64,000 nt of DNA from Rubrimonas sp036788415 (GTDB lineage Bacteria; Pseudomonadota; Alphaproteobacteria; Rhodobacterales; Rhodobacteraceae). The stretch spans positions 1-64,000 of the forward strand of contig NZ_DAIQNN010000005.1 of the NCBI RefSeq assembly GCF_036788415.1. The letters run 5' to 3'. The notes under the pieces were generated by a model. It was not told where the DNA came from. It was given only the letters and a program-made list of their open reading frames with translations, and made no database searches. Shown here one piece after another: positions 50,974-61,896 of the stretch. Positions within the stretch are counted from its first letter, which is position 1. Every line of letters starts with the position of its first letter. A program made the translations under genes and the position numbers.

Positions 50974-52028
50974 CGGCGCGGCTCTATCTCGACTGGAACG
51001 CGACGGCTCCGCTGCGCCCCGAGGCGCGGGCGGCGATGGCGGCGTCGCTCGACCTCGTCGGCAATCCGTCGAGCGCCCATGCCGAGGGCCGCGCCGCGCG
51101 CGCGGCGGTGGAGCGGGCGCGGGCGCAGGTGGCCGCGCTCGCGGGCTGCGCGCCCGATCAGGTGATCTTCACCTCCGGCGCGACCGAGGCGGCCGCGCTC
51201 GCCGTGCGCGCCCTGCCGCCGCTCGTCTGCGCCGAGGTGGAGCATGACTGCGTGGCGGCGCAGGCCGATGCGCGTTTGCCGGTCGATTCGGAGGGGATCG
51301 TGGACGCGGCGGCGGCGGGCGACGCCGCGCTGGCCTTGCAGGCTGCGAATTCGGAGACGGGCGTGCTGCAGCCGGATCCGGGCCGCGTCGTCGATCTTTG
51401 CGACGCGACGCAGGCTGTCGGGCGGACCGGCTGGCGCTATCTCCCGCAGCGGGCGCGCTTCGCGATCCTCGCCGCGCACAAGCTCGGGGGGCCGAAAGGC
51501 GCTGGCGCGCTGATCGCGCCAGAGGGCTGCGCGCCCGAGCCGGCCCTGCGCGGCGGCGGGCAGGAGCGGGGGTGGCGCGCGGGCACGGAGAACGTCGCCG
51601 CCATCGCGGGCTTCGGCGCGGCGGCGGAGGCGGCGGCGGCGGAGCGGGCGGCGGGTGTCTGGGAGGCGGTCGCCGCGCTGCGCGACCGGCTGGAGGCGGG
51701 AATGCGCGACGCGGCGCCGGAGGCGGTGGTCGTCGGCGCGGGGGCGGCGCGCCTGCCCAACACGCTCTGCGTCGCCCTGCCCGGTTGGGCTGCGGAGACG
51801 CAGGTGATGGCGCTCGACCTCGGGGGCGCGGCGGTGAGCGCGGGCTCGGCCTGTTCGTCGGGCAAGGTGCGGCAGAGCCGGACCTTGCGGGCGATGGGCT
51901 ACGGCGCCGAGGTCGCGTCCTGCGCGATCCGCGTCTCGCTGGGGCTCGCCACGACGCGGGCCGAGGTCGACAGATTCCGCGCCCTCTGGGGCGGGATGGT
52001 GCGAAAGCGCCGCGCATGCGCGGCATGA
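50970..52028 (+). CDS. Cysteine desulfurase (NifS/IscS class)
   Basis: A 352-residue PLP enzyme that takes sulfur from cysteine. The Schiff-base Lys is in AAHKLGGPKG and the persulfide Cys in SAGSACSSGK, the short SxxCSSG loop typical of class I (NifS/IscS). It is a second desulfurase in the operon besides sufS (class II) downstream. The start is GTG at 50970, overlapping iscR. At 352 aa it is slightly shorter than IscS. Confidence 0.9.
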   Translation: MTARLYLDWNATAPLRPEARAAMAASLDLVGNPSSAHAEGRAARAAVERARAQVAALAGCAPDQVIFTSGATEAAALAVRALPPLVCAEVEHDCVAAQADARLPVDSEGIVDAAAAGDAALALQAANSETGVLQPDPGRVVDLCDATQAVGRTGWRYLPQRARFAILAAHKLGGPKGAGALIAPEGCAPEPALRGGGQERGWRAGTENVAAIAGFGAAAEAAAAERAAGVWEAVAALRDRLEAGMRDAAPEAVVVGAGAARLPNTLCVALPGWAAETQVMALDLGGAAVSAGSACSSGKVRQSRTLRAMGYGAEVASCAIRVSLGLATTRAEVDRFRALWGGMVRKRRACAA

Positions 52029-52039
52029 AGGAGGCGGAC

Positions 52040-53556
<1,517 letters not shown>

Positions 53557-53560
<4 letters not shown>

Positions 53561-53778
53561 CCGAGGAAGCCGCCAAACTCGCGCTGGAGTTCCCCAAGAA
53601 GCTTCAGGGCGAATTCGCGCTGATGCGCGGAGATATGCGGGGCGTGCGCGGCGAGATGACGGCGATCAAGCAGCGCATGGCCGCGTTCATGGCGCGGCAA
53701 GTCCATCAGGACAGCGATGTTGCGATGCTCAAGCTCCGCCAGGACCGCATCGAGCGCCGTCTGGACCTGGTTGAATGA
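53557..53778 (+). CDS. Small helical protein inside the suf operon
   Basis: A 73-residue, charged, probably coiled-coil protein: GDMRGVRGEMTAIKQRMAAF and a basic/acidic C-terminus (RQDRIERRLDLVE). It overlaps sufB by 4 nt and the next gene by 4 nt, so it is clearly co-expressed. I do not recognise it. It may assist assembly or simply ride in the operon. Confidence 0.7.
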
Positions 53779-54080
53779 CGCCGCGCCGGATCGCCTCCGC
53801 GCGTCTGGCGCGGCTTTGGCGCGACCTGCGGGCCGCCGTCACGCTGCGCCGGCACGAGCGGCGATGGAGCACCTATGCGCTGCGGCTTCTGGTGCTCGGC
53901 ATGCTGTTCGCGCTGCCGGTCAAGAAACTGCTCCAGCTCGGGCCGCTGGACGGGGCGGTGGCTTTGTTCAAGGCGGCGCTCGCCGCGGCGCTGGTGGCCG
54001 GCGCGCTTGGGGCGTGGTTCGCGATCGAGGCGATCTGGCGTCGCCGGGCGCTGCGCGCTGGCGGGGAGCGGCCAGCATGA
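53775..54080 (+). CDS. Small membrane protein inside the suf operon
   Basis: A 101-residue protein: a basic N-terminus (TPRRIASARLARLWRDLRAA) precedes two hydrophobic stretches (about 35-50 and 65-88) and a basic tail. It is therefore probably a two-helix inner-membrane protein. It overlaps both neighbours by 4 nt. Unrecognised. Confidence 0.65.
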   Translation: MTPRRIASARLARLWRDLRAAVTLRRHERRWSTYALRLLVLGMLFALPVKKLLQLGPLDGAVALFKAALAAALVAGALGAWFAIEAIWRRRALRAGGERPA

Positions 54081-54406
54081 GCGCGCCCGATCCCCGATTC
54101 GAGATCGTCGGCGAGACGTTCGTCGACGACCCGCGCGAGCGAATGGCCCGCGCGGTGGCGCAGCTGATCGACAAGCCCCTGACGGTGATCCTCGTGATCT
54201 TCGCCTTCGCGCTGGCGGCCAAGGGTCCGGGCTGGGTGTTTCCCGGCTACGAGCCGTCCGACCTCGCGATCCTCGGCCTGTGGCTGTGCTTTTCGCTGAT
54301 CGCCCGGACGGCGGTGAAGGCGCTGCTGTCGCTGTGGCGGCGAGCGACCGGCATCGCCGCGCCGAAGTCGCGTTTCGAAGACGCCGAGGCGCCTGCGACC
54401 GACTGA
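54077..54406 (+). CDS. Second small membrane protein inside the suf operon
   Basis: A 109-residue protein with two likely membrane helices (about 34-49 and 62-78, LTVILVIFAFALAAKG and LAILGLWLCFSLIART) and an acidic N-terminal head (RFEIVGETFVDDPRERMARA). It overlaps the preceding gene by 4 nt and ends 70 bp before sufC. Unrecognised. With the two genes before it, it separates sufB from sufC. Confidence 0.65.
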   Translation: MSAPDPRFEIVGETFVDDPRERMARAVAQLIDKPLTVILVIFAFALAAKGPGWVFPGYEPSDLAILGLWLCFSLIARTAVKALLSLWRRATGIAAPKSRFEDAEAPATD

Positions 54407-54476
54407 CCCGACCTGACCGAGACGCGCCCTCAGGGCGCCCACAGCGCGCGGCGCGCGCATATCCGACGAGGGATTT

Positions 54477-55232
54477 ATGCTCAAGATCGATAACCTGCAT
54501 GTGAAGCTCGAGGAGGAGGACAAGGCGATCCTCAAGGGCGTCAACCTCACCGTCCCCGCGGGCGAGGTGCATGCGATCATGGGGCCGAACGGGTCGGGCA
54601 AGTCGACCCTGTCCTATGTGCTCTCGGGCCGCGACGGCTATGAGGTGACCGACGGGACGGTCGAGATGTTCGGCCATGACGTGCTCGACATGGAGCCCGA
54701 GGCGCGCGCCGCCGAGGGGCTGTTCCTCGCTTTCCAGTATCCGGTCGAGATCCCCGGCGTCGGCAACATGACCTTCCTGCGCGAGGCGCTGAACGCCCAG
54801 CGCCGCCATCGCGGCGAGGAGGAGATGAACGCCGCCGACTTCCTGCGGCTTGTGCGCGCCGAGGCCGCCAAGCTGAAGATCGACGCCGAGATGCTCAAGC
54901 GCGCAGTCAATGTCGGCTTCTCGGGCGGTGAGAAGAAGCGCAACGAAATCCTGCAGATGGCGATCCTTCAGCCGCGCATGTGCATCCTCGACGAGACCGA
55001 TTCGGGCCTCGACGTCGACGCGATGAAGCTGGTGGCTTCGGGCGTGAACGCGTTGCGCAGCCCCGAGCGCGGCTTCCTCGTGATCACGCACTACCAGCGC
55101 CTCCTCGACCACATCCAGCCCGACGTCGTGCACATCATGGCCGGCGGGCGGATTATAGAATCCGGCGGCCCCGACCTCGCGCTGCGCGTCGAGAACGAGG
55201 GCTATGGCGACATGGTGGAGGCGTCGGAATGA
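54477..55232 (+). CDS. sufC: Fe-S assembly ATPase SufC
   Basis: A 251-residue ABC-type ATPase that powers the SufBCD complex. Walker A is GPNGSGKST (36-44), the signature is FSGGEKKR, Walker B is CILDETDSGLD and the switch His is in VITHYQR. It works in the cytoplasm. It overlaps sufD by 4 nt. Confidence 0.95.
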   Translation: MLKIDNLHVKLEEEDKAILKGVNLTVPAGEVHAIMGPNGSGKSTLSYVLSGRDGYEVTDGTVEMFGHDVLDMEPEARAAEGLFLAFQYPVEIPGVGNMTFLREALNAQRRHRGEEEMNAADFLRLVRAEAAKLKIDAEMLKRAVNVGFSGGEKKRNEILQMAILQPRMCILDETDSGLDVDAMKLVASGVNALRSPERGFLVITHYQRLLDHIQPDVVHIMAGGRIIESGGPDLALRVENEGYGDMVEASE

Positions 55233-56503
55233 GCCGCGCTGCGACCACCGAGGCCAAGCGCGCGCTCGCCGACCGCCTGCTCGTCGCGGCGCCCGCTCCC
55301 ACCGGTGAGGCGGGATGGGCGGCGGCGGCGCGGGCGGCGGCCCGCGCGCGGCTCGCGGCGATGGGCGGACCCGTCCGGCGCGACGAGTACTGGAAATACA
55401 CCGACCCCGCGCGCCTCGTCGCGCCGCTCGCCGCAGCGCCCGAGGCCGAGCCGGAGGCTTTGGCCCCGACTCTGGGAGGCGTCGACGCGGCGGAGATCGT
55501 CTTCGTAAACGGGCGATTCCGCCCCGATCTTTCTGCTTCGGCGGTCGCAGGCGTCGAGATCCTGCCGCTTGGTAAGGCGCTCGGCGCCGACATCAGCTTC
55601 GCGCGCGAGACGTTCGGGGCGCTCGAGGCGGCGGGGCAGGAGAAAGTCGCTCGGCCCCTCGCCGCCCTCAACACCGCGGTCGCGACCGAAGGGCTCGCTC
55701 TGCGGGTGACCGGCGAGGCCGCGCAGCCGATCCACATTCGCTACCTGCAGATCGGCGAGGGGGCGGCGACGATCCGCCACCTCGTACGCGTGGAGAAGGG
55801 CGCGTCGCTCACCCTGATCGAGAGCGGCGCCGCCACCAACGCCTGCATGGAGGCGGACGTCGCAGAGGGCGGCGCCTTGCACCATGCCCGCGCCCAGACC
55901 GGCCCGCGCCAGCCCGGCGCGACGCATGTCTTCGCGCGGATCGGCGCGCGCGCGCTGTTCAAGAGCTTCACCCTCACTGCCGACGGCCCGCTGACGCGCA
56001 ACGAGGTGGTGTTCGACCTCGCCGGCGATCACGGGGTCGGCCATGCGGCGGGCGGCGTGCTGGCCACCGGCGACAGCCATATCGACAACACGGTCTTCGT
56101 CACCCATTCGGCCGCGCATTGCGAGAGCCGGCAGGTCTACAAATCGGTGCTCGACGGGCGCGGGCGGTCGGTGTTTCAAGGCAAGATCTTCGTGCGCCAG
56201 CCGGCGCAGAAGACCGACGGGTACCAGATCAGCCAGTCGATCCTGTTGTCGGACGCGGCGGAGTTCGACGCCAAGCCCGAACTGGAAATCTACGCCGACG
56301 ACGTGAAGTGCAGCCACGGCTCGACCACCGGCGCGATCGACGAGGAGGCGCTGTTCTACCTCCGCGCCCGCGGCCTGCCGAAAAAGGCCGCCGAGGCGCT
56401 GCTGGTCGCGGCTTTCGTGGACGAGGCGATCGCGGAGATCGAGTCCGAGGTCCTCGCCGAGGCGATGCGCGGGCTCGTGGCTGAGTGGATGGGGCGGCGC
56501 TGA
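55229..56503 (+). CDS. sufD: Fe-S assembly protein SufD
   Basis: A 424-residue partner of SufB. The C-terminal KCSHGSTTGAID region contains the Cys-Ser-His motif that lines the SufB-SufD cluster site (His360 in E. coli). The N-terminus RRDEYWKYTDPARLVAPL is typical of SufD. Its ATG overlaps the sufC stop by 4 nt. Confidence 0.93.
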   Translation: MSRAATTEAKRALADRLLVAAPAPTGEAGWAAAARAAARARLAAMGGPVRRDEYWKYTDPARLVAPLAAAPEAEPEALAPTLGGVDAAEIVFVNGRFRPDLSASAVAGVEILPLGKALGADISFARETFGALEAAGQEKVARPLAALNTAVATEGLALRVTGEAAQPIHIRYLQIGEGAATIRHLVRVEKGASLTLIESGAATNACMEADVAEGGALHHARAQTGPRQPGATHVFARIGARALFKSFTLTADGPLTRNEVVFDLAGDHGVGHAAGGVLATGDSHIDNTVFVTHSAAHCESRQVYKSVLDGRGRSVFQGKIFVRQPAQKTDGYQISQSILLSDAAEFDAKPELEIYADDVKCSHGSTTGAIDEEALFYLRARGLPKKAAEALLVAAFVDEAIAEIESEVLAEAMRGLVAEWMGRR

Positions 56504-56508
56504 ACCCG

Positions 56509-57114
56509 ATGACCGCGCCAGCCCGAGTTGCGCGCCCGCAAGGACTCGTCGACCGCATCGCGGGGACCTTCCGCGATCCGCGCGGCGGCGCGCGGATCGA
56601 AATCGACGCGGCGAACGAGCCGCGGCTGCTGTTCTACGCCGTGGCCGCGTCGCTCTTCCACGTGCTTGGGGCGGTGGGCGTCCAGATCCTGACGCCCGAC
56701 CCGGAGGCGGCGGCGGATTTCGACCAGTGGGCGACGACGCAGGTCGTGATCGGGACGTTTTTCCGCCCGCTCGGGCTCTATGCGGCGGCGGCGCTGATCG
56801 GGCTGGTCTGCCGGGCTTTCGGCGGACGCGGCGGCTGGCGCGATACGCGGGCCGCGTTCTTCTGGAGCGGGCTGGCCGCGGCGCCGGCGGGGCTCGCGCT
56901 GACGGTGGCGGCGGCGGGCGCTGTCGCGATGGCCGGCGCTCCGGCGTGGATCGGCGATCTGGGCGGCGTCGCCGCGGGGCTCGTCTGGGCGTGGCTGCTG
57001 GGGCCGGGGCTCGCCGAGGCGCAGGGCTTCCGCTCGGGCGCGCGGGTCTTCGCCGTGTTCGCGGCGCTCGCCGCCGGGGCTGCGGGGCTCGGCTGGTGGA
57101 TGGCGGTCGCGTGA
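56509..57114 (+). CDS. YIP1-family membrane protein (first copy)
   Basis: A 201-residue protein with about five hydrophobic segments, of the YIP1 family by pattern (PRLLFYAVAASLFHVLGAVG, FFRPLGLYAAAALIGLVCRAFGG, and GLAEAQGFRSGARVF near the end). Its ATG is 5 bp after the sufD stop. YIP1-like proteins are membrane proteins of unknown role in bacteria. A gene of this type often sits between sufD and sufS in this bacterial group. Confidence 0.72.
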   Translation: MTAPARVARPQGLVDRIAGTFRDPRGGARIEIDAANEPRLLFYAVAASLFHVLGAVGVQILTPDPEAAADFDQWATTQVVIGTFFRPLGLYAAAALIGLVCRAFGGRGGWRDTRAAFFWSGLAAAPAGLALTVAAAGAVAMAGAPAWIGDLGGVAAGLVWAWLLGPGLAEAQGFRSGARVFAVFAALAAGAAGLGWWMAVA

Positions 57115-57236
57115 CGGGCGGCCTGCGCGCCGGCGGGGCGTGCGCCGGGCGCGGCGATGGCGTAAGAGCAGGCGGGCGGGGCGCGCGGACTGCGGAGAGC
57201 GGCGCGCGCGCAAGGGTCGTCGGGCGCGGGGCTGTG

Positions 57237-57851
57237 ATGGACTTCCTACCTCTGAAGATGTTCCTCGAGAAGCTGACGCTCGGCCTGGTGCGGCCGCGGG
57301 CGGTGGCGCGCGCGGTGATCGACGCGCGGCCCGACGGGCGCGAGCGGCTGCTGATCGTGGGCCTTGCCGCGGCGATGCAGGGCATGTTCTGGGCGCTGAT
57401 CGGCGTCATCGCGCCCGGCGCGATGGGGGGCGCCATGGCGGGCGGGCTGGGGCCGATGGGCCAGCTCGCCCTCGCCTCGCTCGCCTTCGTCAATTACGTC
57501 CTGGTCGCCATGCTCGCCTATTTCATCGGGCGGGCCTTCGGCGGGGCCGGCAAGCCTTCGGACGTCGCCGCCGCGATCGCGTGGCACAGCGTGCTGAGCG
57601 CCGCGCTGACGCCGGTGCAGGCGATGATCTTCCGCCCCGCCCTGCCCGCCGCCGGCGCCGAGAGCGGCGCCGGCGGCGGCTCGGTGATGCTGCTCGGCTT
57701 CTACATCGGCTACAACCTCTGGCTGCTCGGCTCCTGCGTCGCGGAGGCGCACGGCTTCAGAAGCACGGGCCGGGTGGTGGCCGCGACGGCCGCCGTGGCT
57801 ATCTCGATCGGAGCGGTCCTGACAGTGCTCGTCGCAGCCGGTCGGGGCTGA
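57237..57851 (+). CDS. YIP1-family membrane protein (second copy)
   Basis: A 204-residue multi-span protein, similar in plan to the preceding gene. It shares the AEAHGFRSTGRVV end motif with AEAQGFRSGARVF of copy one, showing that both derive from one ancestor. It also has an FLPLKMFLEKLTLGLVRPRA start and a Gly-rich loop (AGAESGAGGG). It is separated from copy one by 122 bp and from sufS by 29 bp. Function unknown. Confidence 0.72.
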   Translation: MDFLPLKMFLEKLTLGLVRPRAVARAVIDARPDGRERLLIVGLAAAMQGMFWALIGVIAPGAMGGAMAGGLGPMGQLALASLAFVNYVLVAMLAYFIGRAFGGAGKPSDVAAAIAWHSVLSAALTPVQAMIFRPALPAAGAESGAGGGSVMLLGFYIGYNLWLLGSCVAEAHGFRSTGRVVAATAAVAISIGAVLTVLVAAGRG

Positions 57852-57880
57852 CGGGGCCGGCGCTCAAGGAGCTTCAGCGC

Positions 57881-59101
57881 ATGTACGACGTCCGCGAAAT
57901 CCGCCGCGACTTCCCGATCCTGTCGCGCAAGGTGCACGGCAAGCCCCTGATCTATCTCGACAACGGCGCATCGGCCCAGAAGCCGCAGGACGTGATCGAC
58001 GCGGTGACCCGCGCCTATGCCGAGGAATACGCCAACGTCCATCGCGGGCTGCACTACCTGTCCAATCTCGCGACCGAGAAATACGAGGCGGTGCGCGGCA
58101 AGATCGCCCGCTTCCTCGGCGCAGCCCATGAGGACGAGATCTGGTTCACCCCCGGCGCGACCTTCGGGATCAACGAGGTGATGCAGGCCTGGGCGGCGCC
58201 GCGGTTCGAGCCGGGCGACGAGATCGTGCTCTCGGTGATGGAGCACCACGCCAACATCGTCCCGTGGCATTTCCTGCGCGAGCGGCAGGGCGCAGTGCTG
58301 AAATGGGTGGATGTCGACGCGCGGGGCGATCTGGACCCGCAGGCGGTGATCGACGCCATCGGCCCGCGCACGAAGCTCGTCGCGCTCACCCACATGTCCA
58401 ACGTGCTCGGCACGGTCGTCGATGTGAAGACGATCTGCCGCGAGGCCGCCGCGCGGGGCGTGGCGACGCTGCTCGACGGGTCGCAGGCCGCCGTCCACAT
58501 GCCGGTGAACGTCGCCGAGATCGGCTGCGATTTCTATGTGATCACTGGCCACAAGCTCTATGGTCCCACCGCCTCGGGCGCGCTCTACGCCCGGCGCTCC
58601 CGCCACGCCGAGATGCGCCCCTTCATCGGCGGCGGAGACATGATCCGCGAAGTCGCAAAGGACCGCGTCACCTACAACGACGCGCCGCACAAGTTCGAGG
58701 CGGGGACGCCCGGCATCGCGCAGATGATCGGTCTGGGAGCGGCGATCGACTATCTGACCGGGCTCGGCATGGACAACGTCGCCGCCCATGAGCGCCGCCT
58801 GCGCGACTATGCGCGCGACCGACTCGGCGGGATCAACTGGCTGACCGTGCACGGCCAGTCCGAGACCAAGGGCGCGATCTTCTCCTTCACGATGCAGGGC
58901 GCCGCGCATCCGCACGACATCTCCACCGTGATCGACCGCAAGGGCGTGGCGGTGCGCGCCGGGCATCACTGCGCGCAGCCGCTGATGGCGCATCTCGGCG
59001 TGAATGCGACCTGCCGCGCCTCGCTCGGGCTCTACAACACTGAGGAGGAGATCGACGCGCTGGTGGACGCGCTGCAGCTCTGTCGCGAACTGTTCGTGTG
59101 A
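57881..59101 (+). CDS. sufS: Cysteine desulfurase SufS
   Basis: A 406-residue class II desulfurase that supplies persulfide sulfur to SufBCD. The Schiff-base Lys is in TGHKLYGPTASG and the catalytic Cys in RAGHHCAQPLM. It normally works with SufE or SufU to pass sulfur. It is the last suf gene here; sufT, sufA and sufE do not follow. Confidence 0.94.
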   Translation: MYDVREIRRDFPILSRKVHGKPLIYLDNGASAQKPQDVIDAVTRAYAEEYANVHRGLHYLSNLATEKYEAVRGKIARFLGAAHEDEIWFTPGATFGINEVMQAWAAPRFEPGDEIVLSVMEHHANIVPWHFLRERQGAVLKWVDVDARGDLDPQAVIDAIGPRTKLVALTHMSNVLGTVVDVKTICREAAARGVATLLDGSQAAVHMPVNVAEIGCDFYVITGHKLYGPTASGALYARRSRHAEMRPFIGGGDMIREVAKDRVTYNDAPHKFEAGTPGIAQMIGLGAAIDYLTGLGMDNVAAHERRLRDYARDRLGGINWLTVHGQSETKGAIFSFTMQGAAHPHDISTVIDRKGVAVRAGHHCAQPLMAHLGVNATCRASLGLYNTEEEIDALVDALQLCRELFV

Positions 59102-59223
59102 TGCGTGTATTTTGTAAGAATCTTGCGCGGCGACGAAAGTCGTAATCGACATGCAGCGTTTGCACGCTAACCTCTTTTATAGAACGGTCGCGAACGGCGA
59201 TCGGGTTTCAAGGGGGTCACGCC

Positions 59224-59409
59224 ATGGTTTGCACGCCGCGCCCGGTCGGAGCCGCATCCGCCGCCGACGCTTTCGCCTTCTCCGACGCGCAAGGCGTCAT
59301 CGGACGGACGGTCGAAAACGTCACGCTGCTCTGGGTCGCGCCGTGGAAAGCCTACTGGGCCTTCGCCTTCGAGACGCTCAACCCCGAGAATTACGGCCTG
59401 CGCGGTTGA
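59224..59409 (+). CDS. Small orphan protein (61 aa)
   Basis: A 61-residue ORF with AAGGGGG nine bases before its ATG. It is aromatic near the C-terminus (LLWVAPWKAYWAFAFETLNPENYG) and may be amphipathic. I do not recognise it. The 122-bp gap after sufS is AT-richer, with an IR around 59155-59168 and a TATAGA at 59178, but no matching -35. It is probably a real gene, not certainly. Confidence 0.5.
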   Translation: MVCTPRPVGAASAADAFAFSDAQGVIGRTVENVTLLWVAPWKAYWAFAFETLNPENYGLRG

Positions 59410-59427
59410 TCCTGAGCGCGCGGCGCC

Positions 59428-61896
59428 TCAGCCGCCGGGCGGGGCCAGCCGAGTGACGCCGCGCGCGCCGGCGCGCGCGTCTTCGGGATTGAGCGACATC
59501 GGCGCGTAGTCGCCGCGCCGCCACAGCCGCCCGAGATCGTCGTAGTGGCGCGAGAGCGGGTGGCCGCTCTGCCCCGTCGCGATCACGAAGGCCGACCTGT
59601 CGAGGTCGGCGAAATCCAGCACCATCCGCAAGCCCGCCGCATGGACGTTGGCGTGCGGCTCGGCCCCTTGGCCCGGCGTCGCGCCCATCAGGATGGTGTG
59701 GGCGCCGCCTGCGCTCTCATGGGTGATGTTGACGACGAGGCCGAGCACGCGCTGCAGCCCGAGGGGCGCGTGGACATGCGTCGCGACATGCTCCGCGCCC
59801 CAGCGCCAGCCCTCGACCCTCGGGCCGTGCCGCGCGGTCAGCGCCGCCAGCGCGTCGTCGAGGGCGAGGCGGGCGATGTCGGCGCAGGCCTCGCGCTCGG
59901 GCGTCTTGACGACGTCGCACCAGCGCGACGCGCCGCCCACATTGTGGAACACCCGCTCCACGAACAGCGGCCGCGGCCCTTCGATCAGCGGGAAGGCCGC
60001 GCCGAGCTCGTCCTCGGCGAGCCGGCGCGTCAGCATCCGCAGCCATTCCGAGAAGATCAGCGGCTCGGGATCATGCGCGGCCATCTCGCCGTTCCACTGG
60101 CGCAGCAGGTCGAGCGCCGCGGCGCGGCGCTGGCCGGCCGCGTCGGTCTCGGGCGGCGCGCTCCACCACAGTTCGCGCGCGATCAGCGGCAGCACGCTGC
60201 GCGCCATCTCCGAGACGGCGTCCGACTGCATCTCCATGAAGCTCTCGCGGCTGTGGAACTCGCGGTCGGCGATGCGGCGGGCGATGCGGCGGAAGCGGTA
60301 GGGCTCGGCCCAGTCGAAGGAGAGGTGCTCGGGGAAAGGGGCGTTGGTCACCCGGTTGTTGGCGTTGGCGACGGCGCCCGACAGGGGCCGCAGCGCGCGC
60401 GGCGCGGCCTCGGCCGGCATGAAGCCCTCCCAGTCGTTCTCGGCGCGCCAGCCGAGCGCGGGTATGCGGCCCTGCGTGCGGCTGTCGGCGCGGCGCAGCG
60501 GGATCGCGCCGGCGACGGCGATCCCCACGCCGTCGGGGTCGGCCATGACGACGTTCTGCGCCGGGGCCAGATGCAGCCGCGCCGCCGCCGCCCCCTCCTC
60601 GACGCTGCGCGCGCGCATCAGCGCCAGCAGCGCCTCCATCGAGCGGTCCTCCTCCGCCAGCCCCGTCCAGGCGAGCGCCGCGACATGGCCCGGCGGCGTG
60701 ACGGCGGAGAAGTCGAGCTCGCCGCCCGCCGGCATCACCGGGCCGTGGCGGGTCGCGCGGAAGCGCAGCAGCGCGGGGTTGCGGCCGGCGACCTGCAGCG
60801 TCTCCTCGCGCGTCTCGAAGTCGGCCCAGCCGGTCGGCGTGCGGTAGCGGTCGGGATTTTCGGGGTCGATCTGTTCGAGATAGACGTCCTGATCGTCGAT
60901 CTGGGTGGTCGCCAGCCCCCAGCCGAACACGTCGTTGCGCCCGATCAGAATCGCGGGAATCCCCGGGATCGAGCCCCCGATCGCGTCGAAACCGGGGCTC
61001 GAAAGCCGGGCGAGCATCCACACGCTCGGCGCCGACAGCCACAGATGCGGGTCGCTCGCCAGCAGCGGCGCGCCGCTGGCCGCCCGCGCGCCCGACACCG
61101 CCCAGATGTTGGAGGCGCCGCCCCGCCCCGGCTCTGCGAAAGGCGAGAAGGGCGAGGGCGCGGCGTCGGCGCGGTCGGCGGGCCCCGTCAGGCCGTCGCG
61201 CGGCGCGTCGAAGGCGGGCAGGGCCATAGCGCCATCATCGGGCGAGTCGGGGTCGAGATCGGCGATCTGCTCCGGCGACAGCAGCGCCAGCAGCCGCGCC
61301 CGCCGCGCCTCGAGGCGCGCCGCCGAGGTCAGCCGCAGCGCCATCAGCTTGACCAGAGACAGCGAGTCGGCGGCGGTCCAGGGGGCGAGCCCGTCCTGGC
61401 CGAACAGGAAGAATTCCGGCGCGCCGCGCCCCAGCGCCCGCGCGTTCACCGCGCGCACCCGCGCATTGACGCCTTCGGCGTAGGCGTCCAGCAGCGCGCG
61501 GGTCTGCGGCGACTGGAAGGCGAGGGCGGAGCGCGCGCGGCGCGGCAGCTCAAGCGCGCGCATCGACAGATCGACCGGCGCCGCCTGCGGGCCGAACAGC
61601 TCCGCCAGCCGCCCCTGCGCGGTGCGGCGCGCGATCTCCATCTGCCAGAGCCGATCCTGCGCATGCGCCCAGCCCAGCGCGAAGAAGCCGTCGGCGTCGG
61701 TCTGAGCGAAGATGTGCGGCACGGCCTGCGCGTCGCGCACGATCTCGACCGGGGCCGACAGTTCCGGGGCCGTCCAAGCTCCGGCGTAGTCGGGCAACGA
61801 GCGCGCGGCGAGGTAATAGGCCAGCCCCAGCCCCCCGAGCGCCGCAGCGGCCGTCGCGCCGAGCGCCCAGAGCATCAGCCGGAAGATCAGACGCAT
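59428..61896 (-). CDS. Penicillin acylase family N-terminal-nucleophile amidase
   Basis: An 822-residue Ntn hydrolase precursor. An N-terminal helix (8-31) may be a signal anchor. The catalytic Ser262 is at the start of the beta chain in RGGASNIWAVSG, where autocleavage is expected between Ala261 and Ser262. Family members hydrolyse acyl amides such as penicillin G, acyl-homoserine lactones or other lipopeptide amides, so quorum-signal degradation is possible but unproven. The beta chain includes VNITHESAGGAHTI and ANANNRVTNAPFP. Confidence 0.88.
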   Translation of the reverse strand: MRLIFRLMLWALGATAAAALGGLGLAYYLAARSLPDYAGAWTAPELSAPVEIVRDAQAVPHIFAQTDADGFFALGWAHAQDRLWQMEIARRTAQGRLAELFGPQAAPVDLSMRALELPRRARSALAFQSPQTRALLDAYAEGVNARVRAVNARALGRGAPEFFLFGQDGLAPWTAADSLSLVKLMALRLTSAARLEARRARLLALLSPEQIADLDPDSPDDGAMALPAFDAPRDGLTGPADRADAAPSPFSPFAEPGRGGASNIWAVSGARAASGAPLLASDPHLWLSAPSVWMLARLSSPGFDAIGGSIPGIPAILIGRNDVFGWGLATTQIDDQDVYLEQIDPENPDRYRTPTGWADFETREETLQVAGRNPALLRFRATRHGPVMPAGGELDFSAVTPPGHVAALAWTGLAEEDRSMEALLALMRARSVEEGAAAARLHLAPAQNVVMADPDGVGIAVAGAIPLRRADSRTQGRIPALGWRAENDWEGFMPAEAAPRALRPLSGAVANANNRVTNAPFPEHLSFDWAEPYRFRRIARRIADREFHSRESFMEMQSDAVSEMARSVLPLIARELWWSAPPETDAAGQRRAAALDLLRQWNGEMAAHDPEPLIFSEWLRMLTRRLAEDELGAAFPLIEGPRPLFVERVFHNVGGASRWCDVVKTPEREACADIARLALDDALAALTARHGPRVEGWRWGAEHVATHVHAPLGLQRVLGLVVNITHESAGGAHTILMGATPGQGAEPHANVHAAGLRMVLDFADLDRSAFVIATGQSGHPLSRHYDDLGRLWRRGDYAPMSLNPEDARAGARGVTRLAPPGG

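Noticed and set aside
59131..59142. CGAC-GAAA-GTCG hairpin after sufS as a terminator.
   Set aside because: A four-base-pair stem with no T-tract is too weak, although the GAAA tetraloop is stable.
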